From positions 1 to 64,000 of the forward strand of contig JANOQM010000084.1 of the NCBI GenBank assembly GCA_031422295.1: a stretch of 64,000 nt of DNA, in the 5' to 3' direction. Positions 43,502 through 52,075 of the stretch are shown here, piece after piece. Both the position numbers and the translations under genes were made by a program. This stretch comes from JANOMH01 sp031422295. GTDB lineage: Bacteria; Pseudomonadota; Alphaproteobacteria; Rhodobacterales; Rhodobacteraceae. Position 1 is the stretch's first letter; every line of letters begins with the position of its first letter. Below the pieces are notes generated by a model, which was given only the letters and a program-made list of their open reading frames with translations, made no database searches and was not told the origin of the DNA.

Positions 43502-44803
43502 TTAGCGTTTGATATTAGTGGTTTCTTGCAGCATTTCATCGACCGTCTGAATGACCTTGGCGTTCGATGAATAGGCCCGCTGGGTCTGGATCAGGTTGGT
43601 CAGTTCAGCCGCAACATCGGTGGACGATTCCTCGCGGGCGTAGCTGACCACGGCGCCAGTCGGGCCATCGCCTGCGTCCCACAGAAAGAACGCGCCGCTT
43701 TCCGGGGTGACGCCAAAGGTTTCCTGATCCCGCGCCTCCAGCCCGTTTTGGTTGGGCACATCGACCAGCGGCACCTGATAGATCACACGCGATACGCCGA
43801 CATCATAGAATGCCCGGACAAAGCCGTTATCATCGACCTCGATCGAGGTCAGGTTACCTGCCGGATAGCCGTTTTTGGAGATATTCACTGGCGCAAAGGC
43901 GTTTGACAGCTGGGTCATTCCGTCGGGCGCATTCAGCAGTCCGATATCCACATCGATAGGCCCGCCAGCAGTGGTGATCTGAAAGATTCCGGTCGTCGCA
44001 TTATAGGCCCCGCCAGCCGTGTTCGTCACAGAATCCAAAGTGCCGCCAGCGCCGCGCGTGGTATCAAATGTCAGGGTATAGGTACCGACAACCGCCCCAC
44101 CCGAGGCGCTGTCTGTCAGGGTCATGGTCCATTCGTTTGATGCACCCAAGGTCGGTACGGTTGGCTGAAATGTCACCGTGATCCGTTCGGATTTGCCCAG
44201 ATTGTCAACATATTCGACCGATAACTCCTCGGTATCGCCCGTCGCCCCAGCCTCGGTCGCTGTGGCAGGCAAGTTCATCGCAAGGTTCATCAGCGTGGTC
44301 GGCTGCCCGGTAAACTGGTTGGTGTTGATCTGGATCGGCTGCAGCCCAACGCGGGTATCGCGCGGAAAGGTCGATACGGTGCCATCCGAATTGGCTGGCC
44401 AGCCCAGCAGGACCAACCCGCTAGAGGTGCTGAGATAGCCATTCTGGTCGGGCCGGAATGACCCGGTGGTGGTCAATGACAAGGGCCGGTCACCATTGGA
44501 CAAGGCCACATCAACCGCCGTTGTGACCGGAAAGAACCCCCGGCCCCGCACGGCAAGATCGGTCGCATTATTGGTCGACAGCAGCGGGCCGCGTTCATCA
44601 ATCAGCCGCTGGGTCGTCACGCGGACCCCCCCGGCAGAATAACTGCCGCGCCCGTTGTCGATGACCATGGCATGAAAATCGGTCACCGCCCGTTTGTAGC
44701 CAAAGGTCGATGAATTCGCGATATTGTCAGAGATCGTCGAAAGCCTGCTGGCGTTGACAGCAAGACCCGCCACGCTGGCGTTAAGGGAAGACGAGATCGT
44801 CAT
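43502..44803 (-). CDS. flgE: flagellar hook protein FlgE
   Basis: A 433-residue hook subunit. It shows NASVAGLAVNASRLSTISDNIANSSTFGYKRA at the N-terminus, DLAVRGRGFFPV, SLTTTGSFRPDQNGYLSTSSGLVLLGW, and the C-terminal LTNLIQTQRAYSSNAKVIQTVDEMLQ. It starts at ATG 44801-44803 with AAAGG upstream. A CtrA-like box (44864-44878) lies 61 bases before the start, so it probably opens its own transcription unit flgE-flgK-flgL-flgI. Confidence 0.95.
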   Translation of the reverse strand: MTISSSLNASVAGLAVNASRLSTISDNIANSSTFGYKRAVTDFHAMVIDNGRGSYSAGGVRVTTQRLIDERGPLLSTNNATDLAVRGRGFFPVTTAVDVALSNGDRPLSLTTTGSFRPDQNGYLSTSSGLVLLGWPANSDGTVSTFPRDTRVGLQPIQINTNQFTGQPTTLMNLAMNLPATATEAGATGDTEELSVEYVDNLGKSERITVTFQPTVPTLGASNEWTMTLTDSASGGAVVGTYTLTFDTTRGAGGTLDSVTNTAGGAYNATTGIFQITTAGGPIDVDIGLLNAPDGMTQLSNAFAPVNISKNGYPAGNLTSIEVDDNGFVRAFYDVGVSRVIYQVPLVDVPNQNGLEARDQETFGVTPESGAFFLWDAGDGPTGAVVSYAREESSTDVAAELTNLIQTQRAYSSNAKVIQTVDEMLQETTNIKR

Positions 44804-44863
44804 TGAGAGCCTTTCTGGACCTGAAGGAAACCTTGATTTCCCCTCAGACCTACGCCCTCTGCC

Positions 44864-44878
44864 TTAACACCCACCTAA
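44864..44878 (-). promoter_or_regulatory. CtrA-like box upstream of flgE
   Basis: TTAA (44864-44867), seven bases, CTAA (44875-44878): one mismatch from TTAA-N7-TTAA. It lies in the 113-base gap between motB and flgE, 61 bases ahead of the flgE start. TAGGTC about 11 bases downstream on the minus strand is a weak -10 candidate. Confidence 0.4.
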
Positions 44879-44916
44879 TGGATCAAATGACGCAGATATT
44901 CTCGGCCACCGCGCAT

Positions 44917-45753
44917 TTAAAACTTGGTCCGCAGCAAAGTGATTTCGATCCGGTCATTGCGCACGGCCATCGGATTGGTATCGACCAGCGCGCGGTCGGC
45001 AAACCCAGTGACCCTTTCCAGCCGCGCGGGGTCCAATCCACCCGCCTCCAACATCAGCCGCACCGCCATGGCCCGGTCACTGGACAGGTCCCAGTTCGGG
45101 TTGTTGACGATCACGGCTGAACGCGAGGGCAAATGCCCGGCCACTGCGACGGGATTGGTCACTATGGCCGAAATACGCGCGATCATCCGGACCAGTTCAA
45201 CCGTGACCGGCTGGGGTATCGTGCTATCCGGGCCGAACATCGGGGCGTCTGGGATCGAAAAAATCTCGATCACCAGCCCTTCATCGGTCAGCCGGGTGAC
45301 GACATGGCGCAGTGCTTCCTGGCTCAGCAGGCTTTCGCCGCCGACACCCAGCAGAGTTTCCTCGATGTCACGCAAGGCGGCAACCTCGGCGGCAGCGGCG
45401 GCGGCATTTTCAAACGCCTCGCTGCCGGGTTGATCGTCGGCTCCGGGTAATCCGTCCGGCATGCCAGTGCCCTGAGCAATCTCAGTATTCTCGGACATCG
45501 GGCTGTCACCGCCAAACATCCCATCGCCGCCACCGGAATCGCGGGCAATCGGGATGGTCGGCGCGAAATAGTCGGAAATGCCCTTGCGCTGGTCCTCGGT
45601 CGTGGCGTTCAGCAGCCACATCAGCAGGAAAAACGCCATCATTGCGGTGACGAAATCCGCATAGGCGACCTTCCATGCGCCGCCATGGTGACCGCCACCG
45701 GCGATAACTTTTTTGCGCTTGATAATGATAGGCGCTTTCGCAAGCGAACCCAT
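44917..45753 (-). CDS. motB: flagellar stator protein MotB
   Basis: A protein of about 278 residues. The single membrane helix contains the proton-binding Asp (D33 in YADFVTAMMAFFLLMWLL) after the usual GGHHGGAWKVA lead-in. The plug and linker are Gly- and Ala-rich. The C-terminal OmpA-like domain has WDLSSDRAMAVRLMLEAGGL and TNPMAVRNDRIEI, which bind peptidoglycan. ATG 45753 follows GGGTGG; a longer version could start at 45780. It is separated from motA by 10 kb. Confidence 0.93.
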   Translation of the reverse strand: MGSLAKAPIIIKRKKVIAGGGHHGGAWKVAYADFVTAMMAFFLLMWLLNATTEDQRKGISDYFAPTIPIARDSGGGDGMFGGDSPMSENTEIAQGTGMPDGLPGADDQPGSEAFENAAAAAAEVAALRDIEETLLGVGGESLLSQEALRHVVTRLTDEGLVIEIFSIPDAPMFGPDSTIPQPVTVELVRMIARISAIVTNPVAVAGHLPSRSAVIVNNPNWDLSSDRAMAVRLMLEAGGLDPARLERVTGFADRALVDTNPMAVRNDRIEITLLRTKF

Positions 45754-45802
45754 ATCTAACCACCCGTTGTACTCACCCATCGGGGTGGTAGCAGGGCGGG
45801 GT

Positions 45803-45817
45803 TTAAGGCTGGCTTAA
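45803..45817 (-). promoter_or_regulatory. perfect TTAA-N7-TTAA box upstream of motB
   Basis: TTAA (45803-45806), GGCTGGC, TTAA (45814-45817) matches the CtrA core exactly and is flanked on the minus strand by AAC. It lies 49 bases before ATG 45753 and 36 bases after the stop of the FkbM gene, at a distance suiting a promoter for motB. Confidence 0.5.
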
Positions 45818-45865
45818 TGAATCCCCTCATGGGCCGGGGAACTGCGGGGCTGGTTAACGATACGT

Positions 45866-46630
45866 TCAGCTTCGGCGACGATAAATTTCGTCAGGACCGC
45901 AGAATTCGATCAGATCATAGCCATTATCCCGCATGATCGCCGCAATTTCGGGGCCACCGGTGTTATTCTCGATCGCCCAGAACCCGACACGGTGCAACAT
46001 GAACGGGAATGCGGCCAACACCGCCGCCTCGCCGCCTTCGATATCCAGCGAGATAAAATCAGGGTCGGGAATGCCCGCTTCGGTCAGAATGCGTGACAGT
46101 GTGCGGGTTTCAACGCGCAGGGTGCGTTCGCGGTGGCGCGGGTCGTCGCGGACACGGGTCAACAGCGCAGGGTCATAGCTTTGGGCAAGGCCACTCATCT
46201 GGGTAAACCCTTCGGTCACTTCCAGAAAGTCGGCGTCACCATCGCTGGCCGCCACGGCAAAACCCAGACAGGGGCAGCGGCGCACCGCGCGGGCCTTGTC
46301 CAACTGCGCGGGCACAGGTTCAACCAGAACACCGGACCAGCCGCGCCAAACCTCCAGATAAAACGTATTCGACCCCGAGGTGCCGTCATAACCGCCGACA
46401 TCAATAAATGTGCCATCGCGTTTGCCATTCAACGCGCGGTCAATCACCGTGTCCTGCCCGGCCTGCGAAGAATAATGATAGTTCGGGTCCAGCATCCCGC
46501 GAACCTCGTGCAACCGCCGGACCAGCCCACCGCGCCGTCGGGATTTGTCCTGATCCAGCAGCTTTGCAATCTCGGCCTGTGCAGCGGCCAGTTCGCGGCG
46601 GGCGGTTTCAATCCGGTCATCGGGGGTCAT
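45866..46630 (-). CDS. FkbM family methyltransferase
   Basis: A 254-residue protein. A short helical N-terminus (about 1-45, ETARRELAAAQAEIAKLLDQ) precedes a Rossmann-type FkbM domain: FIDVGGYDGTSGSNTFYLE is the SAM-binding loop, DFISLDIEGGEAAVLAAFP the second motif. FkbM enzymes commonly O-methylate sugars. Being next to a glycosyltransferase set and motB, a role in modifying a surface glycan or flagellin is plausible. Its start overlaps the DUF6165-type gene (ATGA, 46627-46630). Confidence 0.88.
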   Translation of the reverse strand: MTPDDRIETARRELAAAQAEIAKLLDQDKSRRRGGLVRRLHEVRGMLDPNYHYSSQAGQDTVIDRALNGKRDGTFIDVGGYDGTSGSNTFYLEVWRGWSGVLVEPVPAQLDKARAVRRCPCLGFAVAASDGDADFLEVTEGFTQMSGLAQSYDPALLTRVRDDPRHRERTLRVETRTLSRILTEAGIPDPDFISLDIEGGEAAVLAAFPFMLHRVGFWAIENNTGGPEIAAIMRDNGYDLIEFCGPDEIYRRRS

Positions 46631-47031
46631 TGCGCGCCCTGCCCATGGTCATGATAGGATTTTTCCTCGATCAGGGCAGACCCCAGATGCAGGTTGATCT
46701 GCTTTTTCACCGCAGCCCGCCGGTCATTGGTGACATAAACCGCGCGGGCCAAAGCAATGAAATCCGGGCCAAAATCGGCACGGGATTCGCAGACACGGAT
46801 GTCATCTTCGATGATCCACAGGGCGGCATTGATCTGATAAAGGTCTTGCCACATTGCGTTCAATGCAGCGCTGGGTGGCAGGGCCGTATCTGCCGTGTGC
46901 TGTAACGCTGCCTGTTCATGCCGGACATTGGCCAGCTTGGCCGGGTCGGTGATCTTTTCGACCTTCAGGCGCAAAATAGTCAGCTTGTCGATCAACTCGC
47001 CGGGGGCGGTGGGCACTAATATGTCCTGCAT
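46627..47031 (-). CDS. DUF6165-type protein
   Basis: A 134-residue protein. ILVPTAPGELIDKLTILRLKVEKI and LANVRHEQAALQ are typical of a small alphaproteobacterial family (DUF6165) that accompanies sugar-transfer genes; ALWIIEDDIRVCESRADFGPDFIALARAVYVTNDRRAAVKKQINLHLGS-like helices follow. Function is unknown. ATG 47029-47031 overlaps one base of the upstream stop (TGATG); the long upstream extension of the frame is an artefact of the other reading frames. Confidence 0.75.
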   Translation of the reverse strand: MQDILVPTAPGELIDKLTILRLKVEKITDPAKLANVRHEQAALQHTADTALPPSAALNAMWQDLYQINAALWIIEDDIRVCESRADFGPDFIALARAVYVTNDRRAAVKKQINLHLGSALIEEKSYHDHGQGAQ

Positions 47032-48416
47032 CAGCTTTGTCCCCGTTTCCAGGCTGCAACTTGCCCTTCCAGTTTCGTTTTGACCGCCGCAAACACCCCG
47101 GCCCAGTCGCGCGGCGTGGTCTGCCGGATCAGATCCATTGATGGATACCACGGCGTCGTGGCCCCCTGATGCTGCCACAGCCAGAATGCATCCCAATGCA
47201 ACAAGGTCCAGACAGGCACACCCAAAGAGCCCGCGATATGCGCCGTCGCCGTGTCCGATGTAATGATCAAGTCCATTTCCTGCATCATCGCCGCGCAATC
47301 GGCGAAATCGCGGTCGGTGCTGGCCGTATCGATGATAAAGCAATTGCTGCCATCCGCCTGATATTCGGCCAGATTGGGGCCTTTATACAGTGAAAACAGC
47401 TGCACATCGGGGATATCGACCAGCGGCAGAAATTCCGTATGGCTGAACGACCGGAACGCATTGCCGCGATAGGTGACAGAGCCGGACCAGACGATGCCAA
47501 CCTTGAACTTCACGGCATGGGGTGCCACCACAGCGTCGGCGCGGGCCGTGCTATCGGCCGGGACGGTCAGCCGGGTTGGCGCGGGGATGATGTCGGTTTT
47601 GTCGAAATGCAGCGGACACAGGTCCATGACATTGGTCCAGACGTCATAGGTGGTGCCCGGTGGCAATTGGGTGCCAACCCAGTCGGCCCCGTCCAGACCG
47701 TCAAATATCCGTTGCATAGGCTTTTCCGCGTAAACCAACACGCGAGCCGGATTATAACGGCGCAACAGCGGCAGAAATCGGGAAAAAGCCACGGCATCGC
47801 CAAAGCCCTGTTCCGGCATCACCAGAATGGTCTTGCCGTCCAAAGGGCTGTAATCCCATTGCGGGGTTTTCATCTGGCGCTGGGTCAGTTCGCCGGTTTC
47901 CCAGCGGACTTCGTAATTGCGGAACCCTTCGGCATAACGCCGGTCCGACAATTGGCTCAGGGCCAATTGAATGCGCAATTCGGCGTAGTCGGGGTGGTCA
48001 TTGATTGCCGCTTCCAGATGCGTGATCGCCTCGGCATAGCGGCCAAGGGCGCGCAGGGCCTTGCCGATCATTGCCTTCTGGCTTTGGTCTGTTGGATCGG
48101 CCTGCAGGATTTTGCGGCGCAACGGCAGTGCCCGGTCATAGTGGCCGATATCGGACAGGATATTGGCGTAATTGTTCATAATCACACTGCTGCCGGGGTC
48201 AAGCGCATAGGCCCGTTCATGGGCGCGCAATGCCATGTCATGCCGGGCCTCGGCCCGCAACAATGCCCCCAGATTGGACCAGATGCTGGCATCCTGCGGC
48301 ACCATGGCCAGATAGGCGGCATACAACTGCCGGGCCTCGGCAGGCGTGCCGGCCTTGTGCGCGTCAGCAGCACGGTTGCGCAGATCGGCAGCCGCGCGGG
48401 ATATACTGATCGCCAC
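47031..48416 (-). CDS. TPR protein with glycosyltransferase-like C-terminal domain
   Basis: A 461-residue protein. About residues 10-160 form four TPR-type repeats (for example AIWSNLGALLRAEARHDMALRAHERAYALDPGS). The remainder (180-455) resembles a glycosyltransferase of the family 9/41 type: ILVMPEQGFGDAVAFSRFLPLLRR and DLIITSDTATAHIAGSLGVPVWTLL, the latter the usual nucleotide-sugar site. It likely transfers sugar to protein or glycan in the cytoplasm. One base separates it from the next upstream gene. Confidence 0.82.
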   Translation of the reverse strand: MAISISRAAADLRNRAADAHKAGTPAEARQLYAAYLAMVPQDASIWSNLGALLRAEARHDMALRAHERAYALDPGSSVIMNNYANILSDIGHYDRALPLRRKILQADPTDQSQKAMIGKALRALGRYAEAITHLEAAINDHPDYAELRIQLALSQLSDRRYAEGFRNYEVRWETGELTQRQMKTPQWDYSPLDGKTILVMPEQGFGDAVAFSRFLPLLRRYNPARVLVYAEKPMQRIFDGLDGADWVGTQLPPGTTYDVWTNVMDLCPLHFDKTDIIPAPTRLTVPADSTARADAVVAPHAVKFKVGIVWSGSVTYRGNAFRSFSHTEFLPLVDIPDVQLFSLYKGPNLAEYQADGSNCFIIDTASTDRDFADCAAMMQEMDLIITSDTATAHIAGSLGVPVWTLLHWDAFWLWQHQGATTPWYPSMDLIRQTTPRDWAGVFAAVKTKLEGQVAAWKRGQS

Positions 48417-48417
48417 G

Positions 48418-49206
48418 CTATTCCTCGGTCGCGCGGCGCTTTAGCGGCGATAACAGTTTGGCCGGGCGGCGCGCCTCGGCGGCTTCGAACAAAGAAAATG
48501 TCTGGTTGACATAGTTCACCGCACCCGAAATCATCTCCATGTAATCCTGCAAATCCTTGGTCACTTCGGCTTCGACCATGGCGACACCCCGGTCCTGCGG
48601 GATGGTTTCGAACGTGACATAAAACAGCGGATCGCCCCGCGCGATTTTCAGCGGCTTGGTAATGTCATGCCACTCAAACGCCCACATCAGCGGGCGGGGC
48701 CAGACGTTGATCGGAAAGCGACCACCAAAGATCGTGCCGGGAAACGGTTCGCGCTGATAATGCATGAATGGCGCAACCTGACTCAGATACACCGGCTCGT
48801 CCGCGATAAATGTATAGGGCAGTTCCAGCTGGATGGTCGGAATATCGGCATGACGCCATTCCACTTCGGAGGTGATATGCAGCTTTTCGCCCAATTTGCT
48901 GGCGCGGATGGCGCTGGCCTCGCCACTCAGGTTGCGCAACACCGGCTTGCCCTTTTCATCCCGGGCAAAACCGACGTTGATATCAAACGGGCAGCGGATC
49001 ACGAAATAGCGGCTTTCCAGATTGATCACGGCGGGGCAGCGCGACGCGGATTTGGCGTGCCTGCGGTTCAGGTCCACAGACCGGACCCGCTCGGGGGGGA
49101 AATAAATGATCGACGCCTTGACGGTATTCAGAAACCAGCCAACCGTGACCGGACCTGTGCCACGGTCGGTGCCTTGGGTATTCTCGAAGGATACGGAAAG
49201 TTGCAT
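48418..49206 (-). CDS. conserved protein of unknown function in glycosylation block
   Basis: A 262-residue soluble protein. The central part (VINLESRYFVIRCPFDINVGF and RFPINVWPRPLMWAFEWHDITKPLKIARGDPLFYVTFET) contains alternating strands with aromatic residues, as in small carbohydrate- or protein-binding beta-folds and remotely like DUF6065. The C-terminus is helical (about 215-262). I cannot name its function. It ends one base before the TPR/glycosyltransferase gene begins, so they are co-transcribed. Confidence 0.7.
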   Translation of the reverse strand: MQLSVSFENTQGTDRGTGPVTVGWFLNTVKASIIYFPPERVRSVDLNRRHAKSASRCPAVINLESRYFVIRCPFDINVGFARDEKGKPVLRNLSGEASAIRASKLGEKLHITSEVEWRHADIPTIQLELPYTFIADEPVYLSQVAPFMHYQREPFPGTIFGGRFPINVWPRPLMWAFEWHDITKPLKIARGDPLFYVTFETIPQDRGVAMVEAEVTKDLQDYMEMISGAVNYVNQTFSLFEAAEARRPAKLLSPLKRRATEE

Positions 49207-49285
49207 CTGTCGGGTGCCTCGCTGCTCGGGTCTATTTTATTTTGAGTCAATGAATCGTAAATCCTGGCCCAAGTCAAAAGCACAA

Positions 49286-50959
49286 TCAGCGGGATACGGG
49301 ATCTGTCAGGGTAAAAATATCCGATTTTGCCAAAGTCAGGACCATCGCCACGACCTGCCCGCTGGCGACTTGCAGCATTTGGGCCAGCGCAGCTATGGTC
49401 AACGGCCCGTTTTCGGCCAATATTGCCGCCCCGCGCAGGCCCAGTTCAGTGGGAAATGCAGCGCGTTTATACAATTGCCGCCCGCTGATCTGATCATGCA
49501 GCGCCATCTGATCCAGCGTCGGCTTCTGGCGCAGGCCAACAATAGTGCCCCCGCTGACCAGCGTCGTGGGATATTTGGAATACAGATCAAACGGGTCCAC
49601 TTCCAGTGGACTGATCGGGCCTGAGGCCAGTTTGGGCGAAGTCGGCTGCCCGGCCTGACGCAAAACGGCCAGTTCATCGGCCAGCGACAGATACTGCGGG
49701 ATGACGGCCTGCCAGTCGAACCGCGATTGGGCATGTCGCAGTGCCCCGTCGCCCAGACGCTTGCGCAGGCCCGCATCAGCCACCAAAGCAGCCAGAGCCT
49801 GCGCATACTGGCGCACGTCGATCTGGATGTGACTTTGCACCAGCGTCAGATAATTCAGATAGGCATCCCGGCTGTCGGCAAACCGGCGGGCTATCTGCTC
49901 GCCAGCTCCGGGCGGCGCCATGCGGGTGGGTATCAGCAGGCCGCTGATGCCGTGCGCCACGGTATCGCGGAACCCATCCCAGTCAGGCATCACCACCGGC
50001 AGACCAGCGGCCATCGCCTCGACCGGCACTAGCCCGAATGTTTCCTGAATACTGTCGGCGGGCAGGGTGAAAATATCAGCCCCGGCCCAGATATTGCGCC
50101 GAATATCTGCGTCGCGGCCATCAATGATCCGGGCATAGACCGACGGGCATAATTTGGCGGCCCCCTCACGATGCAACGCTTCTTCCTCGGGGCGGCTGGC
50201 CCATCCGACCATCCACAGATGCACCGGTTTGCCTGCCCGCTGCGCGACATCCTCCAGCGCAAGAAACAATGGTAGGGGATTGGCCTTTTCCACCACCGAC
50301 AACCGGCCCATGGTCATAACAACGACGGCATCATCAGGGGTTTGTTGGGCGGCGCGCATCCGTTCGCGGGCACCGGGCAGGGGGGCGAAATCGGCGGTTT
50401 CAATGCCCAACGGGATGACGGGCAACTGCGGCAAAGGCACACGCGTCGCCCCGAACCGCTGCCGGAAAAACTCGGTTTCCAGTTCAAACTGACGCGCGAC
50501 AACGGATTTGACGGCATGCGACGTGCAAATGATCGCGTCCCAGGTTTCGACCGGTTCGATCAGCAGATTATGCAGGGATTCGATGATGCGGCGGGTCGAA
50601 ACCGTGTGGGTGATGCCGACCAATGAACAGGATGTATTGCCGAACCTTTGGCGCAGCCAAGCGGCATTGCGGTAGCCGGGGGCAGGAAAAAAGATCGTGC
50701 CGGGGCCGGTAAAATCTGACCCGTCGCACAGCATTCCGGTGTCAATCGGGCGGGTTTCACCCAAGGCGGCGGCGGCATCGCGGAATGCTTTGGCCCCGTT
50801 CGGGCCATCGGTGACTGCTTTGATCACCGGACCCGGGCAATGGCGCAGGAACCCTTTCAGGAAACTCTGACCAGCCGACCTGCGGCCCACAAGGTCCTTG
50901 CCGGTGCCCTCGACGGCATCGGGGTGGAAATAAATGGCGGGGGTTTGGCCCTGCGTCAT
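49286..50959 (-). CDS. family-4 glycosyltransferase with C-terminal extension
   Basis: A 557-residue protein. The GT-B core shows SVVEKANPLPLFLALEDV, GADIFTLPADSIQETFGLVPVEAMAAGLPVVMPDWDG, with the E-x7-E motif of family GT4 (EPVEAM-like). The last 100 residues (about 455-557) are an extra helical module (PLTIAALAQMLQVASGQVVAMVLTLAKSDIFTL) that looks like a winged helix. The substrate is unknown. It follows a 60-base gap after the Gfo/Idh/MocA gene. Confidence 0.85.
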   Translation of the reverse strand: MTQGQTPAIYFHPDAVEGTGKDLVGRRSAGQSFLKGFLRHCPGPVIKAVTDGPNGAKAFRDAAAALGETRPIDTGMLCDGSDFTGPGTIFFPAPGYRNAAWLRQRFGNTSCSLVGITHTVSTRRIIESLHNLLIEPVETWDAIICTSHAVKSVVARQFELETEFFRQRFGATRVPLPQLPVIPLGIETADFAPLPGARERMRAAQQTPDDAVVVMTMGRLSVVEKANPLPLFLALEDVAQRAGKPVHLWMVGWASRPEEEALHREGAAKLCPSVYARIIDGRDADIRRNIWAGADIFTLPADSIQETFGLVPVEAMAAGLPVVMPDWDGFRDTVAHGISGLLIPTRMAPPGAGEQIARRFADSRDAYLNYLTLVQSHIQIDVRQYAQALAALVADAGLRKRLGDGALRHAQSRFDWQAVIPQYLSLADELAVLRQAGQPTSPKLASGPISPLEVDPFDLYSKYPTTLVSGGTIVGLRQKPTLDQMALHDQISGRQLYKRAAFPTELGLRGAAILAENGPLTIAALAQMLQVASGQVVAMVLTLAKSDIFTLTDPVSR

Positions 50960-51019
50960 GATCTTGCCTGCCTGACTGCTTTGGGCGGAACACTGCCGCC
51001 CAAAGCCGGGGAACGCAAG

Positions 51020-52075
51020 TCAGACCGCCAAATCAACCGACTTCTGTTGGTCTGATGCCATGGCCAAATCCAGCACCTGTTGCAACGCCGCTCCGCGCGC
51101 GAAATCGGGCAATTCCTGTTTGCCCGCCCGGACCGCGTTGATGAACCGCTCATAGTTCGTCAGCACCGCCGGGGTCGGCATGTCGCGCCAGACCGCCTGG
51201 GGCATGTCATCGCCTACACAGGCCCGCAGCTTGCTGACGTTCCCCTCATAGCGCACATCGAGGCCACCTTTGGTGCCAAATATCCGCAGATACAGATCGT
51301 TCAGATGCCCCGAGGCCATGCGCGTTGCATGCACCACGCCCGATGCGCCATTGGCCAGCCTCAGATGCATGGCAAAACTGTCATTCGCATCAAGGGTGTA
51401 TTCGCCAATTTTGCCCCCCGGCACCTTGTTGAAGGTGGTCAGGCGGCAGGACACGTTGGTTGCAGGCGACCCTGCGACCAGCGTGGCAAAGTCCAGAATA
51501 TGCACCCCGATATCGCCCAGAACGCCCAATGATCCATGCGCCGTGGACAGCCGCCATAACCATTGAGTCTCAGTCGACCATTCGCCCCAGGCGGGCTGGG
51601 TCAACCAGCTTTGCAAGTATGACGCCTCGAAATGACGAACCTCGCCAATCGCACCGCTGGCGACCAGCCGGGCCGCTTCGATCAATGCGGGGCCATTGCG
51701 GTAGGTCAGGTTGACCATGTTCACTACCCCCGCCTTGGCCGCAGCAGCAGCCATTTCGGCCGCATGGGCATAGTTTGCGGCAAGGGGTTTTTCGCACAGC
51801 ACATGCTTGCCCGCCGCCAGCAGGGGCATCGTTGTTGGGTAATGCACCGGGTCCGGGGTGACGTTGGATACCGCGTCAAACTGGCCCCAGGCAATCGCAT
51901 CAGCGACGGATGCAAAGCCGTTTGCAATGCCGTGTTTGGCGTTGAATGCAGCCAGCCGGTCCGGGTTATTGTCGATCCCGGCAACCAGATGCACCCCGGG
52001 AATTGCGGCATAGGCTTCGGCATGGGCATTGGCCATGCCGCCGGTGCCAAGGATCAGGATACGGACATCTTTCAC
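51020..52075 (-). CDS. Gfo/Idh/MocA family NAD(P)-dependent oxidoreductase
   Basis: A 351-residue dehydrogenase. The N-terminal dinucleotide-binding motif is ILILGTGGMANAHAEAYAAI; KHVLCEKPLAANYAHA is the family's active-site EKP motif. The C-terminal domain is of the GFO type. The substrate is probably a sugar or its oxo derivative. The start overlaps the ThuA-like gene (ATGA, 52072-52075). ThuA/Gfo pairs are known in trehalose and 3-keto-sugar metabolism. Confidence 0.9.
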   Translation of the reverse strand: MKDVRILILGTGGMANAHAEAYAAIPGVHLVAGIDNNPDRLAAFNAKHGIANGFASVADAIAWGQFDAVSNVTPDPVHYPTTMPLLAAGKHVLCEKPLAANYAHAAEMAAAAAKAGVVNMVNLTYRNGPALIEAARLVASGAIGEVRHFEASYLQSWLTQPAWGEWSTETQWLWRLSTAHGSLGVLGDIGVHILDFATLVAGSPATNVSCRLTTFNKVPGGKIGEYTLDANDSFAMHLRLANGASGVVHATRMASGHLNDLYLRIFGTKGGLDVRYEGNVSKLRACVGDDMPQAVWRDMPTPAVLTNYERFINAVRAGKQELPDFARGAALQQVLDLAMASDQQKSVDLAV

